Shown in pieces: positions 14,331 to 25,032 of a DNA stretch of 64,000 bases. The notes under the pieces were generated by a model. The model had not been told where the DNA came from. It made no database searches and saw nothing but the letters and a program-made list of their open reading frames with translations. Position 1 is the first letter of the stretch. Every line of letters begins with the position of its first letter. The DNA comes from Lithobates sylvaticus. Its lineage: Eukaryota > Chordata > Amphibia > Anura > Ranidae. A program made the translations under genes and the position numbers. The DNA lies in assembly GCA_028564925.1 (NCBI GenBank), contig CM053029.1, positions 37,126,026 through 37,190,025 of the forward strand. Reading direction: 5' to 3'.

Positions 14331-16668
14331 CCAGTTAACAACCGGCCCATAGCCGAAAAATGGCTACAGGGCGGTTGCTTAACTCTAAGAGGCTGTTAAT
14401 TAACGGCCTCACAGAGTTCCCTTCGAGAACATACGTGATCGCCGGGTCCAGAGGACCTGGCGGATCACGGTAAACAGCCGCTCATCGTGGCCGTTTACCA
14501 CGTGATCGCTCCGTCAAATGACGGATCGATCACATGTAAGCAAACCGGCTTTATTTGATGATGCCGGTTCCTCTCCCCTCCTCTCTCTGTACCAATCGGT
14601 ACAGTGTGAGAGGAGAGGGGGGAGGGATCGGTGGCAGCAGTGCTGTGGGCGGGATCTGTAGTGCCCACAGCCTGCTCTGCAGTCACCACCGATCCATCCA
14701 TCCATGCTCAGCCATCCCTCCATACCCTGCAATACACAGCAATAGCCTGCAGTGTATTGCTGGGTATTGCAGGGTATGGAGGGATGGCTGAGCATGGATG
14801 GTTACCCAGCAGTACTCTGCGATACTCTGCCATACCCAGCAATACTCTGCCATACCCTGCGATACTCTGCCATATACCCTGCGATACTCTGCCATATACC
14901 CTGTGATACCCTGCCATATACCCTGCGATACTCTGCCATACCCTGCGATACTCTGCCATACCCTGCAATACTCTGCCATACCCAGCGATACTCTGCGATA
15001 CCCTGCCATACCCTGCAATACTCTGCGATACCCAGCGATACTCTGCGATACCCTGCCATTCCCTGCCATATTCTGCAATACCCTGCAATACTCTGCGATA
15101 CCCAGCCATACCCTGCGATACCCTGCAATACTCTGCCATACCCTGCAATACTCTGCCATACCCTGCAATACCCCTAAAATTCCTATTACAAGGGATGTTT
15201 ACATTCCTTGTAATAGGAATAAAAGTGATCAAAACATTTTTTTGGGGGGAAAAAAGTGTCAAACTAAAATAAATAAAGTAAAATGAACAATAAAAAAATA
15301 AAATAAAAATTTAAAGCGCCCCTGTCCCCGTGTGCTCGCATGCAGAAGCAAACGCATACGTAAGTCCCGCCCACATATGAAAACGGTGTTCAAACCACAA
15401 ATGTGAGGAATCGCTGCGAACGTTATAGCGAGAACAATAATTTTGGCCTTAGACCTCCTCTGTAACTCAAAACATGTAATCAGTAAAAAATTTTAAAGCG
15501 CCGCCTATGGGGATTTTTAAGTAGCGAAGTTTGGCGCCATTCCACAAGTGTGTGCAATTTTGAAGGGTGACATGTTAGGTATCTATTTACTCGGCGTAAC
15601 TTCATCTTTCACATTATGCAAAAACATTGGGCTAAATTTACAGTTTTGTTTTTTGTAAAGCACAAAACTTTTTTTTTCCAAAAAAACGCGTTCGAAAAAT
15701 TGCTGCGCAAGTACCGTGCTAGATAAAAAGTTGCAACCTCCACCATTGTATTCTCTAGGGTCTTTGCTAAAAAAAATATATAATGTTTTGGGGTTATATG
15801 TAATTTTCTAGCAAATAAATGATGATTTTTACATGTAGGAGAGAAATGTCAGAATTGGCCTGGGTGCTCCAGAACACCTGAAGGTGCTCCCTGCATGTTG
15901 GGCCTCTGTATGTGGCCACGCTGTGTAAAAGTCTCACACATGTGGTATCGCCATACTCAGGAGTAATAGTAGAATGTGTTTTGGGGTGTAATTTGTGGTA
16001 TGCATATGCTGTGTGTGAGAAATAACCTGCTAATATGACAATTTTGTGAAAAAGAAAAAAAAAAATCTTGATTTTGCAAAGAATTGTGGGAAAAAATGAC
16101 AACTTCAAAAAACTCACCCTGCCTCTTTCTAAATACCTTGGAATGTCTTCTTTCCAAAAAGGGGTCATTTTGGGGGTATTTGTACTTTTCTGGCATGTTA
16201 GGGTCTCAAGAAATGAGATAGGCCGTCAGTACTTCAGGTGAGATCAATTTTCAGATATTGGCACCATAGCTTGTGGACTCTATAACTTTCACAAAGACCA
16301 AATAATATACCCCAATTTGTACTTATTTTTACCAAAGATATGTAGCAGTATAAATTTTGGCCAAAATTTATCAAGAAAATTTATCAAGAAAAATTACAAA
16401 TTTGCTAAATTTTTTAACAGAAACAAAGAAAAATTCATTTTTTTACCAAATTTTCTGTCTTTTTTTCATTTATAGTGCAAAAAATAAAAAACCCAACGGT
16501 GATTAAATACCACCAAAAGAAAGCTCTATTTGTGTGAAAAAAAGGACAAACATTTCATATGGGTACAGTGTTGTATGACTGAGTAATTGTCATTCAAAAT
16601 GTGAGAGCACCGAAAGCTGAAAATTGGTCTGGTTATTAAGGGTGTTTAAGTGCCCAGTGGTCAAGTGG
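14331..16668 (+). mobile_element. TTAA-flanked non-autonomous element (2.3 kb)
   Basis: TTAA stands at both ends (14327-14330 and 16669-16672). The ends are related inverted repeats: CCAGTTAACAACCGGCCCAT on the left and, reading inward from the right, CCACTTGACCACTGGGCACT. It contains a minisatellite (14700-15175), a hairpin (about 15181-15222) and no transposase. Diverged parts recur at 53490-54466 (same orientation) and 55330-57850 (reverse). A TTAA target fits piggyBac or Kolobok; I cannot decide between them. Confidence 0.7.
14700..15175. repeat. 10/20-bp minisatellite (GATACTCTGC/CATACCCTGC)
   Basis: Degenerate tandem of ten-base units of the type NATACYCTGC, grouped mostly as pairs (20 bp), about 47 units. 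It begins with an inverted segment (GGGTATTGCAGGGTATGGAG near 14762). The long frames on both strands (for example 161 and 184 codons) are AGYGRVWQSI-type repeat translations and not genes. Confidence 0.95.
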
Positions 16669-17802
16669 TTAAGGTGACATGGAAGGATGTCACTTCTGAT
16701 TCTAAATTGCGCACAAGATGCCCTCTTCTTTGAATTTCCTTCCACGTAAAATGTTTGAAGTGAATATATATTCGCTTCGCTGGACTCTTCACTTCACACA
16801 TTAGTAAATTAGATGTTGCATGATTGATTTAATAAAAAAAAAAAGGGGGGGGGGGGGGTATTTAAAAAGAGTACATTTTTGCATGCCTATAATTGGATGA
16901 CAGAAGAAATGCAGGTTTACCTTACTTACTAAGATCTAAAAAGTAATACTTCTTCAGTAAATCAAAACCTATATTTTCTCTTTATTGTAACATCTCTTCA
17001 TTTGTACAAGAATAAAACCAGATAATTACAGAGTGGTGCACAATAGCTGCAGAACACTGATCACTCAATCTGTGTGTTGCTTTCTATCATCTGGGGTCCC
17101 TGGTACAGAAGTGATACCATCTGGAGCAAGATTAGCTGGGTTGTTAAAGGAGAAAGAATGAATTTGTAAGAATAAAACGTGTCCATGCTGAACGTTCTAA
17201 TGGAGAAAAACTTGAGAAAATACAACACACCACAAAAAAAGCAGTAAACGGCAAATTAGATTTGGTGTAATATATAGAATTCGCTGTTTTACTGCCAGTC
17301 CACACACCTCTGTGCATGTAATAATATTGCTGTACGGGAACCTTTGCTATGCTATCAGATACTCAAACACATGGTCGGTAGGACGTGAATTCAGCTACAT
17401 GATGACTGTATACCCAGCATGGAGGGGGCAATAAATTATTTATTGCTACGGTGAACACTTGCCCATCATGTGTGATTTGTGCCTCCTGCCCAAACAGTCG
17501 GAAGAATTACAAGACCCCTTTTCACTATGTGTGAAATGACTCTAACATTTGGCTTTTAATAATGATGGGCAGGCTCAGAGGCAAATAGATAGGTGCGGGT
17601 GGTGGAAACTGTAGACTTGGCTTCTCTAAATCTGTATTTGCATATCAGAGTTCAATGGGTTTTGAAGGCCATAGGACACTTGTGCATTCTGCAAAGTACA
17701 TGCAGGCACCAGAAGTTTGTTCGTTTTCAGAGCATAGAACCAAAAGGTAGGTAGATATGAGCAAGGTTTGTGACAAAAAAAAACTCCCTTGTATGCTCTT
17801 AA
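16669..17802. other. Intergenic stretch without a recognised gene
   Basis: Contains an A-run followed by a G-run at about 16838-16858. No coding motif or inverted-repeat element was recognised. Confidence 0.45.
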
Positions 17803-18582
17803 CCACTTTAGGACCGGAAGGATTTGCCCCCTTAAGGACCAGGTCATTTTTTTGTGATACGGCACTGCGTCGCTTTAACTGACAATTGCATGGTCGGGTG
17901 ACGCTGTACCCAAACAAAATTGACGTCCTTTTTTTCCCACAAATAGAGGTTTCTTTCGGTGGTATTTCATCAACTCTGCGGGTTTAATTTTTTGTGCTAT
18001 GAACAAACGAGAGCGAAGTTTGAATTAAAAAAAAAATGTATTCATCGGTTTAGGCCGATATATATTCTTCTACTGTACATATTTTTGGTAAAAAAAGATT
18101 GCAATAGGCATATATTGATTGGTTTGCGCAAACGTTATTGCGTCTACAAACTATGGGATTCATTTAGGGACTTTTTTAAAAATTCTTTCTACTGGTTATG
18201 GCGGCGCTTTTTAGCGGGACTGCAACATTGTGGCAGATAAATCTGACCCCAAATGACACTTTTTGGGGACCAGTGACATTATTACATTGATCAATGCTAT
18301 GAACATGCAATGATCAAAGTAAAAATTACACTGGCAGGGAAGAGATCACTGGGGACAGTAGATCTCTGTCAGGTCTCCTATCAGAATGGGGATCTGCCTT
18401 GTTTACAAAAGCAGATCCCCATTCTGCCTCTGTACTAGGCGACTGTGGGTCGCCAGCAGACATTGAGGCCTCCCGACACGCGAGCACGCTACCACAACTG
18501 CGCCTGCGCAAACCGACATACAATGGCGGCTATTCGCGCAGGGGAGCCAATCTGTCGCAGTACAACTGCGGTCCTTAAGCGG
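17803..18582. mobile_element. TTAA-flanked non-autonomous element (780 bp)
   Basis: Flanked by TTAA (17799-17802, 18583-18586). Terminal inverted repeats are CCACTTTAGGACCGGAAGG and, inward from the right, CCGCTTAAGGACCGCAGTTG. An internal hairpin (AGAATGGGGATCTGC with its complement, about 18381-18427) is visible. No coding capacity. An inverted, diverged fragment lies near 53060-53160. Confidence 0.8.
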
Positions 18583-18878
18583 TTAAATTGTAACCTAACC
18601 TAACAATTGGGCTGAACCTTACACTGAAACCCTCCCCAAACCTACACCTTACCAATATAATTAACTCTTAACCTCTTGTGATTATTTAACCCTCAACCTT
18701 TAACCCCACCCTAATGTTTAAACCCTGGCTGTTGTTTTTTTAGTTTTGGATAGAGTGGGCAAAGTACTGAGTTTACGTTATTGGGCTTTGAATGTAAGAT
18801 TTCATACACCAAACATCAGTTGTGATCAAATGCCATCAGAAGATGCCTTTCCACAGAAATGATTGCTTAGGGCTCCAT

Positions 18879-19044
18879 TAGGGATGCCACCTCATCCCTT
18901 TAAAACGCATATTAACTACACAAGTTCTGTGGCTGATTAAGGTGGTAATTTAAACTCCTTTGTTGCCTTATCTGCATTCAATTAGCCTCATAACCTGTGT
19001 AATTAATATGTGTTTGGGTTTAAAGGGATGAGGTGGCAACCCTA
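18879..19044. mobile_element. Short hAT-like MITE
   Basis: TAGGGATGCCACCTCATCCC at the left and GGGATGAGGTGGCAACCCTA at the right form a terminal inverted repeat over 166 bp. The flanks GGCTCCAT and GGCCCCTT match at 6 of 8 positions, compatible with an aged 8-bp duplication. Confidence 0.5.
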
Positions 19045-20017
19045 GGCCCCTTTCACATGGGCCGTCCGACGGGTCCCCCTGTCCGTTTTTCAGGCAGGCC
19101 CAATCGGACCCTCCATTCTCCTCTATGGGCGGTCGGATGAAAATGGACTTGTGTCTGTTTATATCTGGCTACCTCCGATCTAGCAAAAACAAAAGGAAGG
19201 GGGAATCTGTTCCCCTCTGTCTGGCCACATTGGATTGGAGGGCAGTCAGGTGTAAACGAACAGCTGGTCAATTTACATTTGACTGCCCATAGAGCAGAGT
19301 GGGCTGTGTCTGTTCTGCATAAGCGAAGCGGACATAGATCTGTCACCCAGTGTTCTGTCGAGAAGTGCCCCCCATCGAATAGTGCCCACGCATGCGCAGG
19401 ACGGAGCCAAATTCAGCTGATTTCCCAATCAGCTGGAGTGACATAACCAGAGCGCAAGCACACATCGTAGGAGGCATCTCTTGATGGGAGATACCATTTC
19501 ACGGCCACAATTGAAACCTATACAAACAGCGGGGGGAGACCGTCGTTCTCACATTGTGCCTCGTTGTTGTGGGGCAGCTTTACAGTGTGCTGATGGTCCG
19601 GTTTTGTCTGTGTTGCAGGGCGGGTTTGCTGTATTGAACGGCCAGTTTTGCGTGAGCAAAAGGGTGGGATGCAACACAGTGAAAACCAGCTCTTCAACAC
19701 AGCTACTGGCCGCCTTCCAGCAGCAGCGATGCACAATCTGAGAACTACGGTCTCCCCCGCTGTTTGTATAGGTTTAAATTGTGCCTGTGAAATGGTATCT
19801 CCCATAGAGAGATACCTCCTATGTTGTGCGCATGCGCCCTGGTTATGTCAGTCCAGCTGATTGGCAAATCAGCTGTTGTGCTGTTTCGTATGGCGCATGT
19901 GCAGTACATACCAGGCACTTCTCGACAGAACAACGACATCTCCACTCAGCTCAGCAGGGGATCATTGGACAGATCATCTGCTGAGCAAAACTGGATCCTG
20001 CCCATGTTAAAGGGGCC
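19045..20017. mobile_element. Nested palindromic element (outer)
   Basis: The outer ends GGCCCCTTTCACATGGGC and GCCCATGTTAAAGGGGCC form an inverted repeat enclosing a second palindrome. No transposase. The flanking TAG/TTA would fit a 3-bp TWA-type target, but the evidence is weak. Confidence 0.55.
19352..19931. repeat. 580-bp foldback inside the outer palindrome
   Basis: Starts GTTCTGTCGAGAAGTGCC and ends with its exact complement. Most of the roughly 290-bp arms pair: the block TGGGAGATACCATTTCAC occurs near 19483 and inverted near 19792, and CAGCTGATTT near 19417 and inverted near 19866. Arm divergence is roughly 10-15%. Confidence 0.8.
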
Positions 20018-20280
20018 TTAAAGAGGACGTAAACCCTGATGGGTTCTACTTCCTCTTTATTTTCCTGCAAAGGTAAAGCATAATGGGCTACTATGCATTG
20101 CAATGTCTGCGTTGTTCCCACTAGCAGGGAGCGTCCATCTTTGCCCCTCTTCCTTCCGGGGCTGTGAACTCCGGCTCTGTCACTGTCCGGAGTCTCGTGA
20201 CGTCACTCCCACGCATGCGCGCAGGAGCCGCCAGTCACGGCATTACCCCTATTAGAAACGGCACAATGTGCCCTTTCTAA

Positions 20281-20706
20281 AGCCCCATACACACGGTCGG
20301 ACAATCCGAGGACCAGGTCCGTCGGATCATGTCCGTCGTACTTTGTCCGATGTTGGTGTTGCGTACACACGGTCGGACAAAGTTGTCGAAAAATCCGATC
20401 ATTCTGAACGTGGTGACGTTTGTTGCCTACGACGGGACTACGTAGAGGCTAGTAGCCAATAGCTTTGGTCTTGTAATGTGATCTGAGCATGCGTGGCACT
20501 TTGTCCGTCAGGAATTCGATACACACGATCGGACTTGGTGTGATCGGACCGTGTTGACGGCAAATCTTTCCAGCAGGAGATAAGACTTTGTCCTTCGGAC
20601 AAACCGACGAACACTGTCCGATGGTGCATACACACGGTCTGATTTTTCGACAACATTGTCCGATCGGACAGAATCCATGAAAAAGTCCGACCGTGTGTAT
20701 GGGGCT
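20281..20706. mobile_element. 426-bp MITE, family 1 (AGCCCCATACACACGGTCGG)
   Basis: Terminal inverted repeats AGCCCCATACACACGGTCGG and CCGACCGTGTGTATGGGGCT. The same family occurs at 58637-59060 and 59552-59977, where insertion into a Tc1 gene shows a TTA target. The flanks here (TAA, TTT) are decayed. The core GTTGCCTACGACGGGACTAC is shared by all three. A PIF/Harbinger-type origin is likely from the 3-bp TWA target. Confidence 0.8.
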
Positions 20707-20943
20707 TTTAGTGCGCATGTACCGATGACATCCGCGCATGCGCCATAGTCATCGGCGCTCGAGTCTTTCTTAATATTTTTCTAAACCGTGGAGTTTTAGG
20801 AGATATTTCAAGCACCTACAGGTAAGCCTTAATATAGGCTTTCATGTAGGTAAAAGTGGTTGTACAGGGTGTACAACCACTTTAAGTGGGCCTTCCATCA
20901 AAAAATAAAAAGGCCTGCTGCAATTACAGCTCCCACCCTCTAA

Positions 20944-21095
20944 GGCTGGATTCACACCTATGCATTTTTAGTGCTTTTTGCATTTTGCTGATTTGCACTA
21001 CAGTCCATTTAACATGGTTTCCTATGGAACACGTTCTGTAGTGCAAATCTGAAAAATGCAAAAAGCACTAAAAATGCATAGGTGGGAATCAGGCC
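20944..21095. mobile_element. 152-bp MITE, family 2 (GGCTGGATTCACACCTATGC)
   Basis: Nearly a perfect foldback: ends GGCTGGATTCACACCTATGC and GCATAGGTGGGAATCAGGCC, flanked by TAA on both sides. A second copy lies at 41005-41153. No coding capacity. Confidence 0.85.
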
Positions 21096-21411
21096 TAAGG
21101 CTCAGTTCACATATATGCGAATCAGATGTGTATGTGAATTGGACTTTCAATGGAGGCGGTTCACACGTGAACAAAACCAAACCGGAATCCAGACTGCAAA
21201 CCGCAGCTGGACATATGAACCTAGTCTTATACAAATGATTGAAAAAGCCATACAAAATGATATTTTAGCCATCAAAAAATTTACTTGGCTTTGCTTTCCA
21301 AGAGGCATGGGTAATATTATCCTCCCTCCCAGGAAAGCTTGATACTCCAACTTATTACAAAAATACATTTACCTGTGACTTCAAGCACCTACCATAAGTG
21401 TTGGAAGTCAT

Positions 21412-21966
21412 GACTAGTGTAGCCTAGATAATACACCCCATCTGTTGTAACCCCTTACTCACCACTATTTCTTACCCCTCTCTAAAATAATAGACCACAC
21501 CGTACTTATGGAGTAAATGGCCACAACAGCCTTTATTAAATATAAAACTCCAATTTATTCAAAATATAAATAACCAATTAAATACCATATAAATAACCAT
21601 AACATAAACACATAACATCAGTAACCCCTGGTTACACCCACTATTGTTGGTCAGTGACGGGGCAGGGAAATTGTACCATAAACAAACATAACACCGTATA
21701 TATATATAAATATATATATATATAACACCAGGGGGCACTGCGGGATTTAACCAAAACCAAACTAGGCCTCCACTTAAACCGCCCGGAGACAAATACCTAT
21801 TCCGCAGTGCAACAAAGAGTACATCAAATTACTTTGATGTACTACAACCGGAGGGGCCATCTACTGACGAGCCCCCCACAGGAGGGGCCATCTACTGACG
21901 AGCCCCCCACACACTTACCAACTACCAAACTGCCACCGTCACTGACCCACAATAAAACACCGCCAC
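21412..21966 (-). repeat. Ngaro terminal repeat B2
   Basis: Begins GACTAGTGTAGCCTAGATAA and ends near ACAATAAAACACCGCCAC. Matches B1 (22331-22788 plus 34540-34634) almost base for base and 44790-45320 with more differences. It contains a TA-rich microsatellite (about 21697-21725) and a doubled 31-bp block GAGGGGCCATCTACTGACGA. About 100 bp of different sequence separates it from A2. Confidence 0.85.
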
Positions 21967-22067
21967 CCCTCCTTGAAGAGCCGTCACTCTGCTGCTGTTT
22001 CTGAAATGACAACAAAAACATTAAAACCTCCAAAACAAACCTAAAACCATAGGGAGGGTGGGTGGGA

Positions 22068-22330
22068 AAAACTGCCTCCTCTCGTGTTTCCTCCTGACTG
22101 CGTGACTCCGTTAAGCCACGCCCACCTTTTATATTTGCCGCTCCCCCTTTTCTGATTGGCCTAGCCCCGCTAAGCCACGCCCACCCTTTATATTTGCCGC
22201 GCCCCCTTTTCTGATTGGCCTAGCCCCGCTTGGCCACCCACACCTATACCCCTTGGTGTGTACTCGACACACAGTCATGCCCGGCCCTCCCCTACATTGC
22301 CCTGCGGTCCATTCGGTCCGTCCCTCTCTT
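22068..22330 (-). repeat. Ngaro terminal repeat A2
   Basis: Matches A1 at 39025-39287 (AAAACTGCCTCCTCTCGTGT through CGGTCCGTCCCTCTCT). Contains two GGCCTAGCCCCGCT blocks. It abuts B1 directly at 22330/22331, which is the B1-A2 junction of a split-repeat element. Confidence 0.85.
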
Positions 22331-22788
22331 GACTAGTGTAGCCTAGATAATACACCCCATCTGTTGTAACCCCTTACTCACCACTATTTCTTACCCCTCT
22401 CTAAAATAATAGACCACACCGTACTTATGGAGTAAATGGCCACAACAGCCTTTATTAAATATAAAACTCCAATTTATTCAAAATATAAATAACCAATTAA
22501 ATACCATATAAATAACCATAACATAAACACATAACATCAGTAACCCCTGGTTACACCCACTATTGTTGGTCAGTGACGGGGCAGGGAAATTGTACCATAA
22601 ACAAACATAACACCGTATATATATATAAATATATATATATAACACCAGGGGGCACTGCGGGATTTAACCGAAACCAAACTAGGCCTCCACTTAAACCGCC
22701 CGGAGACAAATACCTATCCCGCAGTGCAACAAAGAGTACATCAAATTACTTTGATGTACTACAACCGGAGGGGCCATCTACTGACGAG
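22331..22788 (-). repeat. Ngaro terminal repeat B1, outer part
   Basis: The same sequence as B2, cut after CTGACGAG (22781-22788) by the hAT insertion and resuming at 34540. The intact B2 shows the empty target site. Confidence 0.85.
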
Positions 22789-23639
22789 TAGGGATGAGCC
22801 GAACACCCCCGGGTTCGGTTCGCACCAGAACCTTCGAACCGACCGAAAGTTCGCGCGAATTTTCGAACCCTATACGTTATAATGGACGCGAACGTTCGAA
22901 ATCAAAAGTGCTAATTACAACGGCCAATATGCATGTTAATGTCATAAAACAGGTTTGGGGACCCGGGTCCTGCCCCAGGGGACATATATCAATGCAAAAA
23001 GAACTTTTAAAAACTAACGTTTTTTCGGGAGCAGTCATTTTAATGATGCATAAAGTGAAAAAAAAAAAAAGTGAATTTTTCCTTTAAATATGGTACCTGG
23101 GGGGTGTCCAAAGTATGCCTGTGAAGTGGCATGTGTTTCCCGTGTTTAGAACTGTCCTTGCACAAAATGACATTTGTAAAGGAAAAAAAGAAGCCATTTA
23201 AAACCACTTGCGGCTTTAGGTTTGTTCTTAAGTAGAATCTGAACAGGTACATTATGAAGTGTAGCTCCATCCCAAAAAAATCTATTTTTATGCTTTTTGG
23301 AGAACATAGGGAGGGGTTATCACCCCTGTAACATTTGCTGTCTTTGCACATCTGTTCAGAACATGTCACCTCACTTTCCGTCCCAATGACAAATGTTTTT
23401 GGAAAAGTGGGGTTTTAATTGAAACAAGGATTGGTGATAAAGCATCAGTAGAGAGGAGATACCTTTTTCCCAAATTAAATCTAACATGATAGAATTTCCC
23501 TTCCTAGGGGTAGATTTCCTCTCACTTCCTGTTTTCTATTTCCGTTTGCAAGTAGGATTCGTTTGTAAGTTGGATGTTTGAAAGTAGGGGCCTGCCGTAT
23601 ATACTCTGCAGAAATTTGCCCTATTAGATGTTGGTGTAG

Positions 23640-24140
23640 CCACAAGACTGGTGGGCACAGGAATGGGCCCTGCTGTGAGTTATTAGATCAAGATTTGTAA
23701 TTGCATGCACCTGTTGAACAGGGCAGAAAAATTGGGCCTTTGGCGGTGGTGGTGGACGGTGTTGCCACAAGACTGTAGGCCCTCATAGTTACTCTTGGTG
23801 GGCGCAGGAATGGGCCCTGCTGTGAGTTATTAGATCAAGATTTGTAATTGCAAGCACCTGATGAACAGGGCAGAAAAATTGGGCCTTTGGCGGTGGTGGT
23901 GGACGGTGTTGCCACAAGACTGTAGGCCCTCATAGTTACTCTTGGTGGGCGCAGGAATGGGCCCTGCTGTGAGTTATTAGATCAAGATTTGTAATTGCAA
24001 GCACCTGATGAACAGGGCAGAAAAATTGGGCCTTTGGCGGTGGTGGTGGACGGTGTTGCCACAAGACTGCAGGCCCTCGTAGTTACTCTTGGTGGGCGCA
24101 GGAATGGGCCCTGCTGTGAACTATTAGATCAAGATTTGTA
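23640..24140. repeat. hAT subterminal tandem array 1 (about 146 bp)
   Basis: GGTGGGCGCAGGAATGGGCC recurs at about 23798, 23943 and 24089. The first unit near 23640 is more diverged. Each unit contains ATTAGATCAAGATTTGTAAT and a GGCGGTGGTGGTGGACGG block. About 3.4 units. Confidence 0.9.
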
Positions 24141-24930
24141 ATTACCCGCCCCTGTTAAACAGGGGCTGAAAAATTGTGCCTTAGGCACTGGTGCTGGTGC
24201 CACAACACTGCAACCCCTCACAGAGACTGTACTTGGAGCACAGCAGTCACACGTGTTGCGAAGCATTTTTTTAAAAAATTGTAAGTACACGCCCCTGTTA
24301 AACAGGGGCTGAAAAATTGTGCCTTAGGCACTGGTGCTGGTGCCACAACACTGCAACTCGGCCCTCACAGATACTGTACTTGGAGCACAGCAGTCACACG
24401 TGTTGCGAAGCATTTTTTTAAAAAATTGTAAGTACACGCCCCTGTTAAACAGGGGCTGAAAAATTGTGCCTTAGGCACTGGTGCTGGTGCCACAACACTG
24501 CAACCCGGCCCTCACAGATACTGTACTTGGAGCACAGCAGTCACACGTGTTGCGAAGCATTTTTTTAAAAAAATTGTAAGTACACGCCCCTGTTAAACAG
24601 GGGCTGAAAAATTGTGCCTTAGGCACTGGTGCTGGTGCCACAACACTGCAACCCGGCCCTCACAGATACTGTACTTGGAGCACAGCAGTCACACGTGTTG
24701 CGAAGCATTTTTTTAAAAAATTGTAAGTACCCGCCCCTGTTAAACAGGGGCTGAAAAATTGTGCCTTAGGCACTGGTGCTGGTGCCACAACACTGCAACC
24801 CGGCCCTCACAGATACTGTACTTGGAGCACAGCAGTCACACGTGTTGCGAAGCATTTTTTTAAAAAATTGTAAGTACACGCCCCTGTTAAACAGGGGCTG
24901 AAAAATTGTGCCTTAGGCACTGGTGTGGTG
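24141..24930. repeat. hAT subterminal tandem array 2 (about 148 bp)
   Basis: CGCCCCTGTTAAACAGGGGC recurs about every 145-149 bp from 24149 to 24879 (six starts). This block is itself a perfect small hairpin (CCCCTGTTAAACAGGGG). Array 2 units align to array 1 units (GAACAGGGCAGAAAAATTGG versus the corresponding AACAGGGGCTGAAAAATTG), so the two arrays share an origin. Confidence 0.9.
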
Positions 24931-25032
24931 GCATGGATCATTGAGGAGGAGGAAGAGGATAGTCAGTGAACATAAGAGGACAGTCACTCAGCATCAGCAT
25001 AGGCAGTCTTGAAGGGATGTGACATTAAAAAA

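Noticed and set aside
14683-15286. Several long overlapping frames on both strands (up to 184 codons) with AGYGRVWQSI-type repeats
   Set aside because: They are translations of the 10-bp minisatellite; frames stay open on both strands because the unit lacks stops.
18590-18725. Telomere-like sequence (CCTAACCTAAC and similar)
   Set aside because: Only a few degenerate motifs and no regular six-base period; likely chance or an old simple repeat.
21412-22330. Independent short non-autonomous element in tandem with the Ngaro
   Set aside because: Its order and direct abutment match A2-B2 of a split-repeat element; kept only as the alternative explanation.
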